The notes: a model not told the origin generated them from the letters alone. Shown: positions 23,953-32,110, numbered from the stretch's first letter. The stretch: 54,363 bases of DNA from Flavobacteriaceae bacterium CG_4_10_14_3_um_filter_33_47 (GCA_002784145.1 PFKE01000009.1:1-54363); one strand, 5' to 3'. Numbers and translations are program-made.

Positions 23953-25839
23953 TTACAAACTAATATTCAATCCTAAACTAACATTTCTACCTTTGGTGGT
24001 AAAACCAATAATTTCAAGATAATCTTCGTTAAAAACATTGGTAATGGTTGCAAAAAGCTTTAAGGTATTGTTTATTAATTTCTGACTAAAATAAAGATCA
24101 ACCAATGCATACGATTTTAATGCTGTATTTTGAAACGTTGCAAAATCGGTATCCATTCGCTTCCCAACAAATTGATAGTTTAAAGACCCGTAGCTATTGT
24201 TAGAAAAATTATATCCCAAGCCAGCATTTACTTTGTGCTTTGGTAAACGCAAGCGGGTTCCATTTTTTAACTCGATAAATGTATAGTTGGCATTAAAAGC
24301 CAGTGACTTAAAAACTTTGATTTTGGTTTCAACTTCTACACCATGTACCGTAGCGTTTGAAACAGCATTTTCATAAGCATTGGTAAAAATAATGGTATTT
24401 TCTTCTTTTCTGTTAAAATACAACCCGTTCATTCTAAACCCTTTTTTATTAGAAAACTCCATACCACCTTCAATCGTTCTGTTTTCTTCGGGTTTTAAAT
24501 TTGGATTCGGTCCAAAAAAGCCAAAAAGCTGTGATAAATTTGGTGCAATAAACGAGGTAGCATACGATCCAAAAACCTTAACATCTCCATTATTGGTTTT
24601 CAAATTGTACGATGGATTGACGCTATAAACCACATGAGAACCATACTCGCTATGATTATTAAAGCGGATTCCTGTGTTTACATTCAATCCATAATCTGTT
24701 AAATAAACCACATTTAAATATGGATCTGTATTTGAAAAACGCTCATTAGTAGAAAATTCGCTTTTATAAGTACCGTAATTTAATCCCACAATGGTATAAA
24801 ACTTGCGGTTGAAAATATATTTATTAAAGGCATCAACAACAACACTTTCAGCATTATTTACTGTTGAAAAATCTGAAACAGTCTCTCTGTTTATCCTTGA
24901 AATAGCTGAATTAATTTGAAAACTTCCGTTTTTATATTCGAACTTAGGGGCTAAACCAAAACGGGTTTGATCTGATGTGTAAGTGTCTTCGGTATCTGAA
25001 AACATAAAAGTTGGTGGTGGAAACCCATCGATATCGGTTTTAAACTTATCATAACTGGCAAATGCAGTGATTTGTATTGCCTTATTTATATCATAATCAA
25101 GTTTTAGATTGGTATTATATCTTGAAAATGGGTCTTTTTCAGGATTATCAGATTTTGCCGCCGATAAGCCATCCACAAAACGATTACCAAAACTCGCTAC
25201 ATACCTTAATCTATTGGCAGATCCACTAACAGAAACATTATTAGTAAAACTAGTTCCATCATAATTTAAATCCTTTTGTGTTTGATTAGTCCCTACAATC
25301 GCTAAAAAACTAGCCGAAATTTGGTTTGAAGACGCTGTTTTGGTTGTTATATTTATTACTGCAGTAGCAGCGGCATTTCCATATAAAGTACTGGCTGCGC
25401 CTTTAATAATTTCAATCGATTCAATGGTATTTAAATCCAATAAGCGTAAATCAAAATCGTTTGAGACCAACGATGGATCATTTACTTGAACACCATCAAT
25501 AAGCACCAACACTTGCCGGTTATTTCCGCCTCTTACAAAATAACCTAAATTTTGCCCTTCAACACTTCGGCTACCGTTAATTTCAATACCGCTTTTGGTG
25601 TTTAACAATTCCGAAATGGTTCTTCCTTGGTTTCTCTCAATCTCTGCTTTTGAGATGATAATTACCGTTTTTCCAGACTGTTCCCGTTTTATTTTAAAAC
25701 GTGTGTCCGTAATAACAATTTCATCCAATTGTTGTACTTGTGTTGAATCGGTTTCAATAGCTATTGGTAGCTGTTGCGCAAAACCAACCATGGAAATGCC
25801 AAGACATAGCGTTCCAAAAACATTTGCATTTTTGTTCAT
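23953..25839 (-). CDS. TonB-dependent outer-membrane receptor, BtuB-like (cobalamin)
   Basis: A 628-residue outer-membrane gated barrel for cobalamin uptake. Signal peptide about 1-21 (GISMVGFA-QQ), then a plug domain at about 45-160 (ISELLNTKSGIEINGSRS, FVRGGNNRQVLVLIDGVQ, IESIEIIKGAASTLYGNAAA). The 22-strand barrel ends in the expected aromatic-type strand RNVSLGLNISL. The TonB box lies near LDEIVITDTRF. No CarboxypepD_reg domain is present, as in classical BtuB. The call to cobalamin rests on the riboswitch directly upstream (25920-26170) and on the divergent binding-protein/permease/ATPase operon. Confidence 0.9.
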   Translation of the reverse strand: MNKNANVFGTLCLGISMVGFAQQLPIAIETDSTQVQQLDEIVITDTRFKIKREQSGKTVIIISKAEIERNQGRTISELLNTKSGIEINGSRSVEGQNLGYFVRGGNNRQVLVLIDGVQVNDPSLVSNDFDLRLLDLNTIESIEIIKGAASTLYGNAAATAVINITTKTASSNQISASFLAIVGTNQTQKDLNYDGTSFTNNVSVSGSANRLRYVASFGNRFVDGLSAAKSDNPEKDPFSRYNTNLKLDYDINKAIQITAFASYDKFKTDIDGFPPPTFMFSDTEDTYTSDQTRFGLAPKFEYKNGSFQINSAISRINRETVSDFSTVNNAESVVVDAFNKYIFNRKFYTIVGLNYGTYKSEFSTNERFSNTDPYLNVVYLTDYGLNVNTGIRFNNHSEYGSHVVYSVNPSYNLKTNNGDVKVFGSYATSFIAPNLSQLFGFFGPNPNLKPEENRTIEGGMEFSNKKGFRMNGLYFNRKEENTIIFTNAYENAVSNATVHGVEVETKIKVFKSLAFNANYTFIELKNGTRLRLPKHKVNAGLGYNFSNNSYGSLNYQFVGKRMDTDFATFQNTALKSYALVDLYFSQKLINNTLKLFATITNVFNEDYLEIIGFTTKGRNVSLGLNISL

Positions 25840-25919
25840 TTTAATGAATAATTACTCGAGAATCGCATGACAATCATACGTAAACTTTTATCCCGAAAGT
25901 TTGACTTATTTGTTTTGAA

Positions 25920-26170
25920 AAAGGCAGGTCTCCTGGCTCTCGTCTTAATATTGGTCTTCCCAGAAAATATTTCCAGTGACTTGAAGTTTAATATTAAGCA
26001 TTCCTAAAAGGAACTAAGATTACAGTTGCGGGAACAGCTCAAGAATGAAGCGTAACAAATATCGATTTTTGATTTTTTGAATTCTGAATTCGTTAATCAT
26101 TGATCGTTCATCGTTAAGCTTTTCACTTGATTCCCTTTTAATTCATTCACACAAAGTGAATAAAACCAAA
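25920..26170 (-). promoter_or_regulatory. Cobalamin (AdoCbl-type) riboswitch with an expanded P3 loop
   Basis: On the minus strand the conserved parts appear in order. First comes a hairpin attcac/gtgaat, then AAAAGGGAATCAAGTGAAAA (26120-26139), GCTGTTCCCGCAACTGTAA, the GTCACTGG box (25973-25980) and the B12 box AGCCAGGAGACCTGCC (25923-25938). It sits about 80 bases before the TonB-receptor start and should repress it when cobalamin is plentiful. The stem TCAAG/CTTGA, which normally closes a loop of a few bases, here encloses about 80 bases of AT-rich sequence (26045-26125). Confidence 0.93.
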
Positions 26171-26178
26171 TTTCAATG

Positions 26179-26186
26179 CAAAAGTA
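26179..26186 (-). promoter_or_regulatory. Candidate promoter -7 box of the riboswitch RNA
   Basis: Minus-strand TACTTTTG fits TAnnTTTG and lies immediately before the riboswitch. Confidence 0.45.
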
Positions 26187-26215
26187 AATATTAACTTTGA
26201 TATGTCTCTGAAATT

Positions 26216-26323
26216 TTATTTTTTCTTGGTTAATTTGTAAACCAAATAAATAAAGCCAACTAAAAAATGAAGTATAATAACGCCAGCAACTATATATATT
26301 GTTAAATTTGAATTGTCTCTCAT
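26216..26323 (-). CDS. Candidate 35-residue single-helix membrane peptide
   Basis: A short reading frame on the minus strand upstream of the riboswitch. It gives MRDNSNLTIY, a hydrophobic helix (about residues 9-29, IVAGVIILHFLVGFIYLVY), then a basic end KLTKKK and TAA. The topology (short polar start, one helix, Lys-rich end) is that of a real small membrane protein and unusual for random AT-rich sequence. It lies between the riboswitch promoter and the divergent binding-protein gene, so it could belong to the cobalamin locus. It is short and unsupported by any recognised family, so it remains a candidate. Confidence 0.45.
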   Translation of the reverse strand: MRDNSNLTIYIVAGVIILHFLVGFIYLVYKLTKKK

Positions 26324-26393
26324 GATGATGGATTTATTCAAAAGTATTAACAAAAAATATAAACCACCGTTACTCTTGTTACAAAGAACAACC

Positions 26394-27542
26394 ATGAAAT
26401 TTTACAATGTAGTCCGTATTATCCTTGTTTTTTTACTATGTGTTCATTGCAAAGATCATTCTTCTAAAAATTTACCAAATAAAAATATTGAAACTATTAT
26501 ACCACTTAAATATGCCCAAGGTTTTTCAATAATAGATTTTAACACTTATAAAGTTTTAGAAATAAAAAATCCTTGGCCAAAATCAAACAAAGCGTACCAA
26601 TATGCTTTAGTAACCCATGACTCCATAAAAAAAGAGCTTTCAGGAACTTCTTTTGAAGCCATTATAACCATTCCAATAAAGAGCATCGTAGTAACTTCAA
26701 CCACTCACATACCATCCTTAGAGTTGCTGGAAGAAGAGCAAACCTTGGTTGGGTTTCCTGGCATTGACTATATTTCATCTAAAAAAACAAGACAGCGAAT
26801 TGATGACCAACTTGTGAGAGAGCTTGGTAAAAATGAAGGCATAAATACTGAAGTTCTTTTAGAATTGTCTCCAGAAGTGCTGATAGGCTTTGGAATAGAT
26901 GGAAACAACCGAACCTTTGAAACCATAAAAAAGTCAAGCATTCCTGTAATTTATAATGGCGATTGGGTTGAAAATTCGCCTTTAGCTAAAGCTGAATGGA
27001 TTAAGTTTTTCGGGGTTTTATTCAACAAAGAAAAGCAAGCAGATTCCATTTTTAATACCATTGAAAAAGATTATTTAGAAGCCAAATTATTAGCCAGAAA
27101 CGTTATTGAGCAACCCACCATTTTAAGTGGTGCCATGCATAATGACATTTGGTATTTACCTAATGGCAATAGTACAGAAGCCCAGTTATTACAAGACGCC
27201 AATACCCATTATCTTTTTAAAAACTCCAAAGGCACCGGAAGTTTATCACTTAATTTTGAAACTGTTTTTGAAAAAGCTAAAAATGCAGACATTTGGTTAA
27301 GCCCTTCAAATTTTTCTAGTCTGGAAGCCCTAGAAAAAAATAACGCTCATTATACCCTATTCAAAGCATTTCAAAACAAAAACGTTTATTCATTTAACAA
27401 TACAAAAGGAGCTACTGGAGGTGTTTTATATTACGAATTAGGAATGGCAAGACCAGATTTGGTTCTTAAAGATTTAATTAAGATTTGTCATCCTGAACTA
27501 TTGAAACATTATGTTCCTTATTTTTTTAAAAAACTAGACTAA
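26394..27542 (+). CDS. Periplasmic cobalamin-type ABC binding protein (BtuF-like)
   Basis: A 382-residue lipoprotein substrate-binding protein of the BtuF/FhuD (TroA-like helical backbone) family. The leader is MKFYNVVRIILVFLLCVHC with the lipobox Cys at 19. Domain motifs: SIVVTSTTHIPSLELLEEEQTLVGFPG, LELSPEVLIGFG, and a C-terminal lobe with DIWLSPSNFSSLEAL and YELGMARPDLVLKDLI. The start at 26394 is chosen since the longer frame (from 26313) adds residues before the signal peptide. The permease begins at the next base after its stop. Cobalamin is inferred from the riboswitch and the BtuB-like receptor. Confidence 0.88.
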   Translation: MKFYNVVRIILVFLLCVHCKDHSSKNLPNKNIETIIPLKYAQGFSIIDFNTYKVLEIKNPWPKSNKAYQYALVTHDSIKKELSGTSFEAIITIPIKSIVVTSTTHIPSLELLEEEQTLVGFPGIDYISSKKTRQRIDDQLVRELGKNEGINTEVLLELSPEVLIGFGIDGNNRTFETIKKSSIPVIYNGDWVENSPLAKAEWIKFFGVLFNKEKQADSIFNTIEKDYLEAKLLARNVIEQPTILSGAMHNDIWYLPNGNSTEAQLLQDANTHYLFKNSKGTGSLSLNFETVFEKAKNADIWLSPSNFSSLEALEKNNAHYTLFKAFQNKNVYSFNNTKGATGGVLYYELGMARPDLVLKDLIKICHPELLKHYVPYFFKKLD

Positions 27543-28574
27543 TTGACACATATAAAAACATATACAAAACCATTTATCATTCTTACGTTAATATTAATCG
27601 TCTGCTTTTTTTTAAATATTAGTTTAGGTTCTGTGAATATTCCTTTAAAAGAGATTTTTAAAAGCATCGTTGGAAATGCTACAGAACAAGAAACTTGGCA
27701 ATATATCATTCAAAATTACCGACTACCAAAAGCATTTACAGCCATTTTAGTGGGTTCTGGTTTGGGAATTTCGGGTTTATTAATGCAAACCTTATTTAGA
27801 AACCCATTAGCTGGGCCTTTTGTGCTTGGTATAAGTTCTGGCGCTAGTTTAGGCGTAGCCATTATTGTTTTAGGTTCTGGCGTTTTTGGAAGTACTTTAG
27901 CAGTACTAATGGTTTCAAAATGGACTATTGTTATAGCAGCAAGTTTAGGAAGTTTTTTAGTGTTAATTTCTGTTATGGTCGTGTCTTTAAAGATTAGAGA
28001 TACCATGGCTATTCTCATTATTGGATTGATGTTTTCTAGTATAACCGCAGCTATAGTAAGTGTCTTATCCTATTTTGGTTCTGCTCAGCAATTGCAACAA
28101 TATATTTTTTGGGGATTTGGAAGTTTAGGTAACTTATCTTGGTCAGAGCTGGGTATTTTTTTTATTATTTATTGCATAGGAATAATGTTAAGTATCCTCT
28201 CAATAAAATCATTAAACACCTTACTTTTAGGAGAAAATTACGCCAAGAGTTTAGGGTTAAATATTAAGCAAAGTAGATTAATCATTATTATATCAACCAG
28301 TTTGTTGGCAGGTACTATTACAGCATTTGCTGGACCCATCGCCTTTATTGGTTTGGCCATTCCACATATGACACGCCAAATTTTTTATACCTCAAACCAT
28401 AAAATATTGTTGCCTGCTGTTTTTATTTTTGGCGCCATCATCATGCTTGTTTGCGATAGCATTGCTCAAGTACCTCTTAGCGATTATACTTTACCTATCA
28501 ATGCCATTACCTCACTAATTGGTGCTCCCGTTGTGATTTGGTTATTGGTTAGAAAACGTAAAATGTTTTTTTAG
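27543..28574 (+). CDS. FecCD-type ABC permease (BtuC-like)
   Basis: A 343-residue inner-membrane permease of the FecCD/BtuC family with about ten helices; it should form the channel dimer for the BtuF-like protein. Family motifs: LGSVNIPLKEIF near the start, NYRLPKAFTAILVGSGLGISGLLMQ, RNPLAGPFVLGISSGA, and the cytoplasmic GPIAFIGLAIPHMTRQ that contacts the ATPase. The gene starts with TTG at 27543, immediately after the binding-protein stop; there is no ATG before the first conserved segment. Such tight coupling implies coordinated translation. Confidence 0.92.
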   Translation: MTHIKTYTKPFIILTLILIVCFFLNISLGSVNIPLKEIFKSIVGNATEQETWQYIIQNYRLPKAFTAILVGSGLGISGLLMQTLFRNPLAGPFVLGISSGASLGVAIIVLGSGVFGSTLAVLMVSKWTIVIAASLGSFLVLISVMVVSLKIRDTMAILIIGLMFSSITAAIVSVLSYFGSAQQLQQYIFWGFGSLGNLSWSELGIFFIIYCIGIMLSILSIKSLNTLLLGENYAKSLGLNIKQSRLIIIISTSLLAGTITAFAGPIAFIGLAIPHMTRQIFYTSNHKILLPAVFIFGAIIMLVCDSIAQVPLSDYTLPINAITSLIGAPVVIWLLVRKRKMFF

Positions 28575-28612
28575 ATTTTTAGACTAGTTATATTTATAGA
28601 CTCTTTTTAAAA

Positions 28613-28640
28613 TCTGAAACTTTGAAACTTGAAACTTTAA
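28613..28640. repeat. Iterated gaaactt tract
   Basis: gaaactt occurs three times within 26 bases between the permease and ATPase genes. Similar words are seen at 46675-46703 and 54141-54176. Confidence 0.5.
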
Positions 28641-28643
28641 TAT

Positions 28644-29438
28644 ATGACAAAAAAAAATAACCATATCATATTAAATACCAAAGAATTATCTATTGGATAT
28701 GCTTACAAAAAAGAAAAAACTGTCGTAGCTTCCAATATCAATATTGAATTAAACCAAGGAGAATTAATAGGTCTGGTTGGTGCCAATGGCATTGGTAAAT
28801 CAACACTTTTAAGAACGCTTACAAATGTTCAAAAGCCTCTCCAAGGGCATGTAAAAATAAATAACAAGGACATGAATCAATACAAAGCTGTTGATTTAGC
28901 TAAAGTGTTAAGCTTGGTGCTCACAGAACCAATACCCTCAAAAAACCTCTCGGTTTTTGAATTGATTGCATTAGGCAGACAACCTTATACCAATTGGGTT
29001 GGCGCCTTAAATAATGAAGATTTAAATCAAGTTAACAAAGCCATGCAATTAACTAATATTTCAAGTTTAAAGCACAAAAATTGTTATGAATTAAGTGATG
29101 GTCAATTACAAAAAGCTTTGATAGCTAGAGCCTTAGCCCAAGACACCGATATTATTATTTTAGATGAACCCACCACTCATTTAGATATGTATCATAAGGC
29201 ATACATTTTAAAGTTATTGAAAAACCTTACTCAAGAAACAGGAAAAACCATTTTATTTTCTTCTCACGAGATAGATCTAGCCATTCAGTTATGTGATACC
29301 ATTATTGTAATGACTCATGAAAAGGTGGTTTCAGATCAACCATGCAACTTAATTTCAAATGGTGTTTTTAATGGTTTATTTCCAACTGATTTAATTGTTT
29401 TTGATGAAAAAACAGGAAGTTTCCGGGTGAAGAAATAA
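28644..29438 (+). CDS. ABC transporter ATP-binding protein (BtuD-like)
   Basis: A 264-residue ATPase that powers the BtuC-like permease. Walker A GANGIGKST near residue 48, Q-loop LVLTEP, signature ELSDGQLQKALIARAL (a variant of LSGGQ with Asp in the third place), Walker B DIIILDEPTTHLD, and H-loop SSHEIDL. The second signature residue Ser is kept; the third residue Asp instead of Gly is also seen in FepC-type relatives. It is the third gene of the uptake operon, 70 bases after the permease. Confidence 0.92.
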   Translation: MTKKNNHIILNTKELSIGYAYKKEKTVVASNINIELNQGELIGLVGANGIGKSTLLRTLTNVQKPLQGHVKINNKDMNQYKAVDLAKVLSLVLTEPIPSKNLSVFELIALGRQPYTNWVGALNNEDLNQVNKAMQLTNISSLKHKNCYELSDGQLQKALIARALAQDTDIIILDEPTTHLDMYHKAYILKLLKNLTQETGKTILFSSHEIDLAIQLCDTIIVMTHEKVVSDQPCNLISNGVFNGLFPTDLIVFDEKTGSFRVKK

Positions 29439-29487
29439 AATGTTGTTAGTTTCAGTATAAAGTTGGAATTTTCAATTGTTTTTTATG

Positions 29488-29549
29488 GTCCTCGACTGCG
29501 CTCAGACTGACCATTTTATTTTCTGTCACACTAAGCGCAGTCGAAGTGC
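29488..29549. repeat. Inverted pair of REP-like elements
   Basis: One copy, read on the minus strand, is gtctgagcgcagtcgaggac. The second, on the plus strand, is cacactaagcgcagtcgaag (29527-29546). They are about 10 bases apart in opposite orientation and can fold into one long hairpin. The same core is inside the methyltransferase gene at 3031. They occupy the gap between the ATPase gene and rmuC and may terminate transcription. Confidence 0.8.
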
Positions 29550-29620
29550 TTTGTAAGCAAGTTTAATGTTATCATCGAAAAACTTCGGTCTTCAGTTTTC
29601 CTTCTTCAATCTAAAAAATA

Positions 29621-29628
29621 TATCTTTG
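29621..29628 (+). promoter_or_regulatory. Promoter -7 box of rmuC
   Basis: TATCTTTG fits TAnnTTTG, 18 bases before the rmuC ATG. Confidence 0.6.
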
Positions 29629-29645
29629 AATAAATTCCTGTTTAC

Positions 29646-30962
29646 ATGAACGAAAATCTTATTCTTATTCTAGCCATTCTGATTTTTACCGTCATTGGTT
29701 TCTTTTTGGGAAATTATTTTACCAAACTTAAAAGCAAAAGCGAACAAAGCACTTTGGAAGAACGCCTAAACCAATTAAATGCTACCATAAGAGAACTGAA
29801 ACAAGATATCGAAAAAATTGAAAAAGAGCGTGAAGATATCCGTCGTGAAAAAGAATTTTTAAATGCTGAATTAACAAAACGGAATACAGAATACGAAAAC
29901 CTGTATCAGCTTAATGCCAAACAAGAAGATGAATTAGAAAAACGCCAAGAAGCATTGCGTAAAGATTTTGAATTGTTGGCAACCAAAATTCTAGATGAAA
30001 AATCAGAAAAATTCACCCTTCAGAATAAAGAAAACATCAAAAATATTTTAAATCCGCTTCAAGAAAAAATTAAAACCTTTGAAGAAAAAGTAGATTTAAC
30101 CCAAAAGGAAAGCATCAGCATGCATTCGGCTTTAAAAGAGCAGTTATTGGGTTTAAAAGATCTTAACCAACAAATGACTAAAGAAACCACCAACTTAACC
30201 AGAGCTTTAAAAGGCGATAGTAAAATGCAAGGCAATTGGGGCGAGCTGGTTTTAGAGCGCGTATTAGAAAAATCTGGTTTAGAAAAAGACAGAGAGTATT
30301 TTGTACAACAAAGTTTTACACTGCCTAATGGCTCTCGTGTATTGCCAGATGTTGTTTTACATCTTCCCGATGGTAAAAAAATGATTATTGACTCTAAAGT
30401 TTCTTTAACCGATTATGAACGTTTAGTCAATGCCGATGATGATGACAAACCACCATTTTTAAAAGCACATGTAAATTCCATTAGAAAACATGTGGATCAA
30501 CTTTCAGAAAAAAATTATCAAGATTTATACGATATAGAATCGCCCGATTTTGTCCTCATGTTTATTCCTATTGAACCTGCTTTTGCAGTGGTTGTTAATG
30601 ATGATAATAGTATTTACAATAAAGCGTTTGAAAAGAATATTGTGATCGTAACACCTTCTACCCTATTAGCAACACTTCGTACTATTGATAGCATGTGGAA
30701 TAACGAAAAACAGCAGCAAAACGCTATTGAAATTGCCCGACAAGCTGGCGCTCTATACGATAAATTTGAAGGTTTAGTGTCTGACTTAACAGGTGTTGGT
30801 AAAAAAATTGATGCTGCAAAAAGTGATTATTCAGCAGCCATGAACAAATTGGTTGATGGTAAAGGAAACTTAATTTCGAGTGTAGAAAAGCTTAAAAAAA
30901 TGGGAGCCAAAGCTAAAAAAGTGCTTCCTGAAGCCATACTAAAACGTGCCGAAGACCATTAA
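29646..30962 (+). CDS. rmuC: DNA recombination protein RmuC
   Basis: A 438-residue protein of the RmuC family, named for limiting recombination at inverted repeats in E. coli; its nuclease-like core is predicted from fold. It has an N-terminal membrane helix (residues 4-24), a long coiled coil (about 30-170), and the conserved RmuC domain: MQGNWGELVLERVLEKSGLE, DVVLHLPDGKKMIIDSKVSL, FVLMFIPIEPAF, VIVTPSTLLATLRTI. The Asp-x-Lys stretch IIDSKVS resembles a PD-(D/E)xK nuclease site. The next gene starts ten bases after its stop. Confidence 0.93.
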   Translation: MNENLILILAILIFTVIGFFLGNYFTKLKSKSEQSTLEERLNQLNATIRELKQDIEKIEKEREDIRREKEFLNAELTKRNTEYENLYQLNAKQEDELEKRQEALRKDFELLATKILDEKSEKFTLQNKENIKNILNPLQEKIKTFEEKVDLTQKESISMHSALKEQLLGLKDLNQQMTKETTNLTRALKGDSKMQGNWGELVLERVLEKSGLEKDREYFVQQSFTLPNGSRVLPDVVLHLPDGKKMIIDSKVSLTDYERLVNADDDDKPPFLKAHVNSIRKHVDQLSEKNYQDLYDIESPDFVLMFIPIEPAFAVVVNDDNSIYNKAFEKNIVIVTPSTLLATLRTIDSMWNNEKQQQNAIEIARQAGALYDKFEGLVSDLTGVGKKIDAAKSDYSAAMNKLVDGKGNLISSVEKLKKMGAKAKKVLPEAILKRAEDH

Positions 30963-30972
30963 AAAATAACAC

Positions 30973-31317
30973 ATGAAAATTCTCGTAAAAATTGGTATTA
31001 GCATTATTCTTTTAATAATAATGTATGTTTGTTTTCTTTATTTTGCTAGCTACAGCAATGGTGTAAGAGCTGGCGAACTGATAAAATTTAGCCATAAAGG
31101 TGTCATGTTTAAAACTTGGGAAGGCGAAATTAGCCAAGGCGTTTCGGAATCCCAAAGATTCGTATTTTCTGTTGAAAGTAGCGAAAAACAAGTTATTGAA
31201 GATTTGAACAACTTTCAGGGCAACATGGTGAAACTCCATTATTTTGAACGCTACAAGACATTATTTTGGCTAGGAGATACTAAATATTTTGTAACAAAAG
31301 TTGAAGTTCAGCTTTAA
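30973..31317 (+). CDS. Membrane-anchored conserved protein of unknown function
   Basis: A 114-residue protein with one N-terminal membrane helix (residues 5-26) and a small periplasmic beta domain (GVRAGELIKFSHKGVMFKTWEGEI ... GNMVKLHYFERYKTLFW). I recognise it as a Bacteroidota protein that some databases call 6-phosphogluconate dehydrogenase; it is far too short for that enzyme and has no Rossmann fold, so the name is not supported. It follows rmuC by ten bases. Its function is unknown. Confidence 0.72.
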   Translation: MKILVKIGISIILLIIMYVCFLYFASYSNGVRAGELIKFSHKGVMFKTWEGEISQGVSESQRFVFSVESSEKQVIEDLNNFQGNMVKLHYFERYKTLFWLGDTKYFVTKVEVQL

Positions 31318-31329
31318 CGCCTAAAGTTA

Positions 31330-31461
31330 TATCATCTTAAAGCGTGATATATTTGTTTATCATTTAATTAAGTGATATATTTAAATATTCCTTTATAAAG
31401 GCATATTTGTAATTATTCCTTAAAAAAGGCATATTTGTAATTATTCTATTAAAATAGAATA
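31330..31461 (+). promoter_or_regulatory. Operator array: five 20-bp palindromes at exact 28-bp period
   Basis: Imperfect 20-bp palindromes start at 31330, 31358, 31386, 31414 and 31442, each 28 bases after the last, with 8-base spacers (tatttgtt, tatttaaa, tttgtaat, tttgtaat). All units begin TAT and end ATA. Units 3 and 4 share TATTCCTT ... AAGGCATA, units 1 and 2 share TATCA ... TGATA, and unit 5 is TATTCTATT ... ATAGAATA. A candidate -7 box TATATTTG lies at 31348-31355, inside the array. The array ends 13 bases before the SatD-HTH gene, whose HTH protein is the natural candidate to bind it. Confidence 0.85.
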
Positions 31462-31474
31462 TTAAAATTTTAAT

Positions 31475-32110
31475 ATGGTAAGCGTAATAACAGGAGATAT
31501 CATTAAATCTAAAAAATTTAAAAATCCAGAAATATGGTTAACACCTTTAAGAGAAGCATTAACCAACTCTGAAATTGATAAAAAATATTGGGAAATTTTT
31601 CGCGGAGATAGTTTTCAAATTGAAATCAAGGATAATAAAAACGCCTTTTATATTGCCACCTATATTAAGGCCTGCATAAAAACCGTAAAAGGATTAGATA
31701 TTCGCATGGCCATTGGTGTAGGCAATAAAAATTTTGAAGGGACTATCATTACTGAATCAAATGGAGATGCGTTTCAATTTTCTGGAGATACCTTAGCAAT
31801 TCTTAAAAAAGAAAAAACAAACTTAAAAATAAAGTCTCGCGATTTACTTTTAAACAAAGAACTTAACTTGTATTTTAAACTTGCTTTAATTTCAATGGAC
31901 CATTGGACAAGCAATTCAGCCGAAGCGGTTAAGGTTGCTCTTGAAAATGATGGTGTGTTACAGAGTGAAATGGCAAAAGCTTTAGGCATTAGTCAAGATG
32001 CTGTTAGCAAACGTTTAAAACGAGCTTATTTTAATGAAATAATGGATTTGGACAAAATGTACCGTCAGAAAATAACCCTACTAGAATTAAACCTCTTGGA
32101 AGAAAAATGA
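31475..32110 (+). CDS. SatD-family protein with C-terminal HTH
   Basis: A 211-residue protein of the SatD family. Residues 1-120 form an alpha/beta domain with ITGDII, FRGDSFQIE, RMAIGVGNKNFEGTI and FSGDTLAIL. Residues about 155-185 form a helix-turn-helix (LQSEMAKALGISQDAVSKRL), so this version probably binds DNA. The order GD ... GDSF ... RxAIGxG ... GDTL resembles the palm of class III nucleotidyl cyclases (two Asp, Asp8 and Asp45); this is my inference, not an established assignment. It overlaps the DUF3307 gene by four bases (ATGA) and lies just after the palindrome array, suggesting autoregulation. Confidence 0.85.
   Translation: MVSVITGDIIKSKKFKNPEIWLTPLREALTNSEIDKKYWEIFRGDSFQIEIKDNKNAFYIATYIKACIKTVKGLDIRMAIGVGNKNFEGTIITESNGDAFQFSGDTLAILKKEKTNLKIKSRDLLLNKELNLYFKLALISMDHWTSNSAEAVKVALENDGVLQSEMAKALGISQDAVSKRLKRAYFNEIMDLDKMYRQKITLLELNLLEEK

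Noticed and set aside
30973-31317. 6-phosphogluconate dehydrogenase
   Set aside because: Too short, membrane-anchored and without a Rossmann motif; the label is a known misnomer for this family.
31330-31461. CRISPR array
   Set aside because: The 28-bp period looks CRISPR-like, but spacers are only 8 bases, two are identical, repeats differ from each other, and no cas genes are near.
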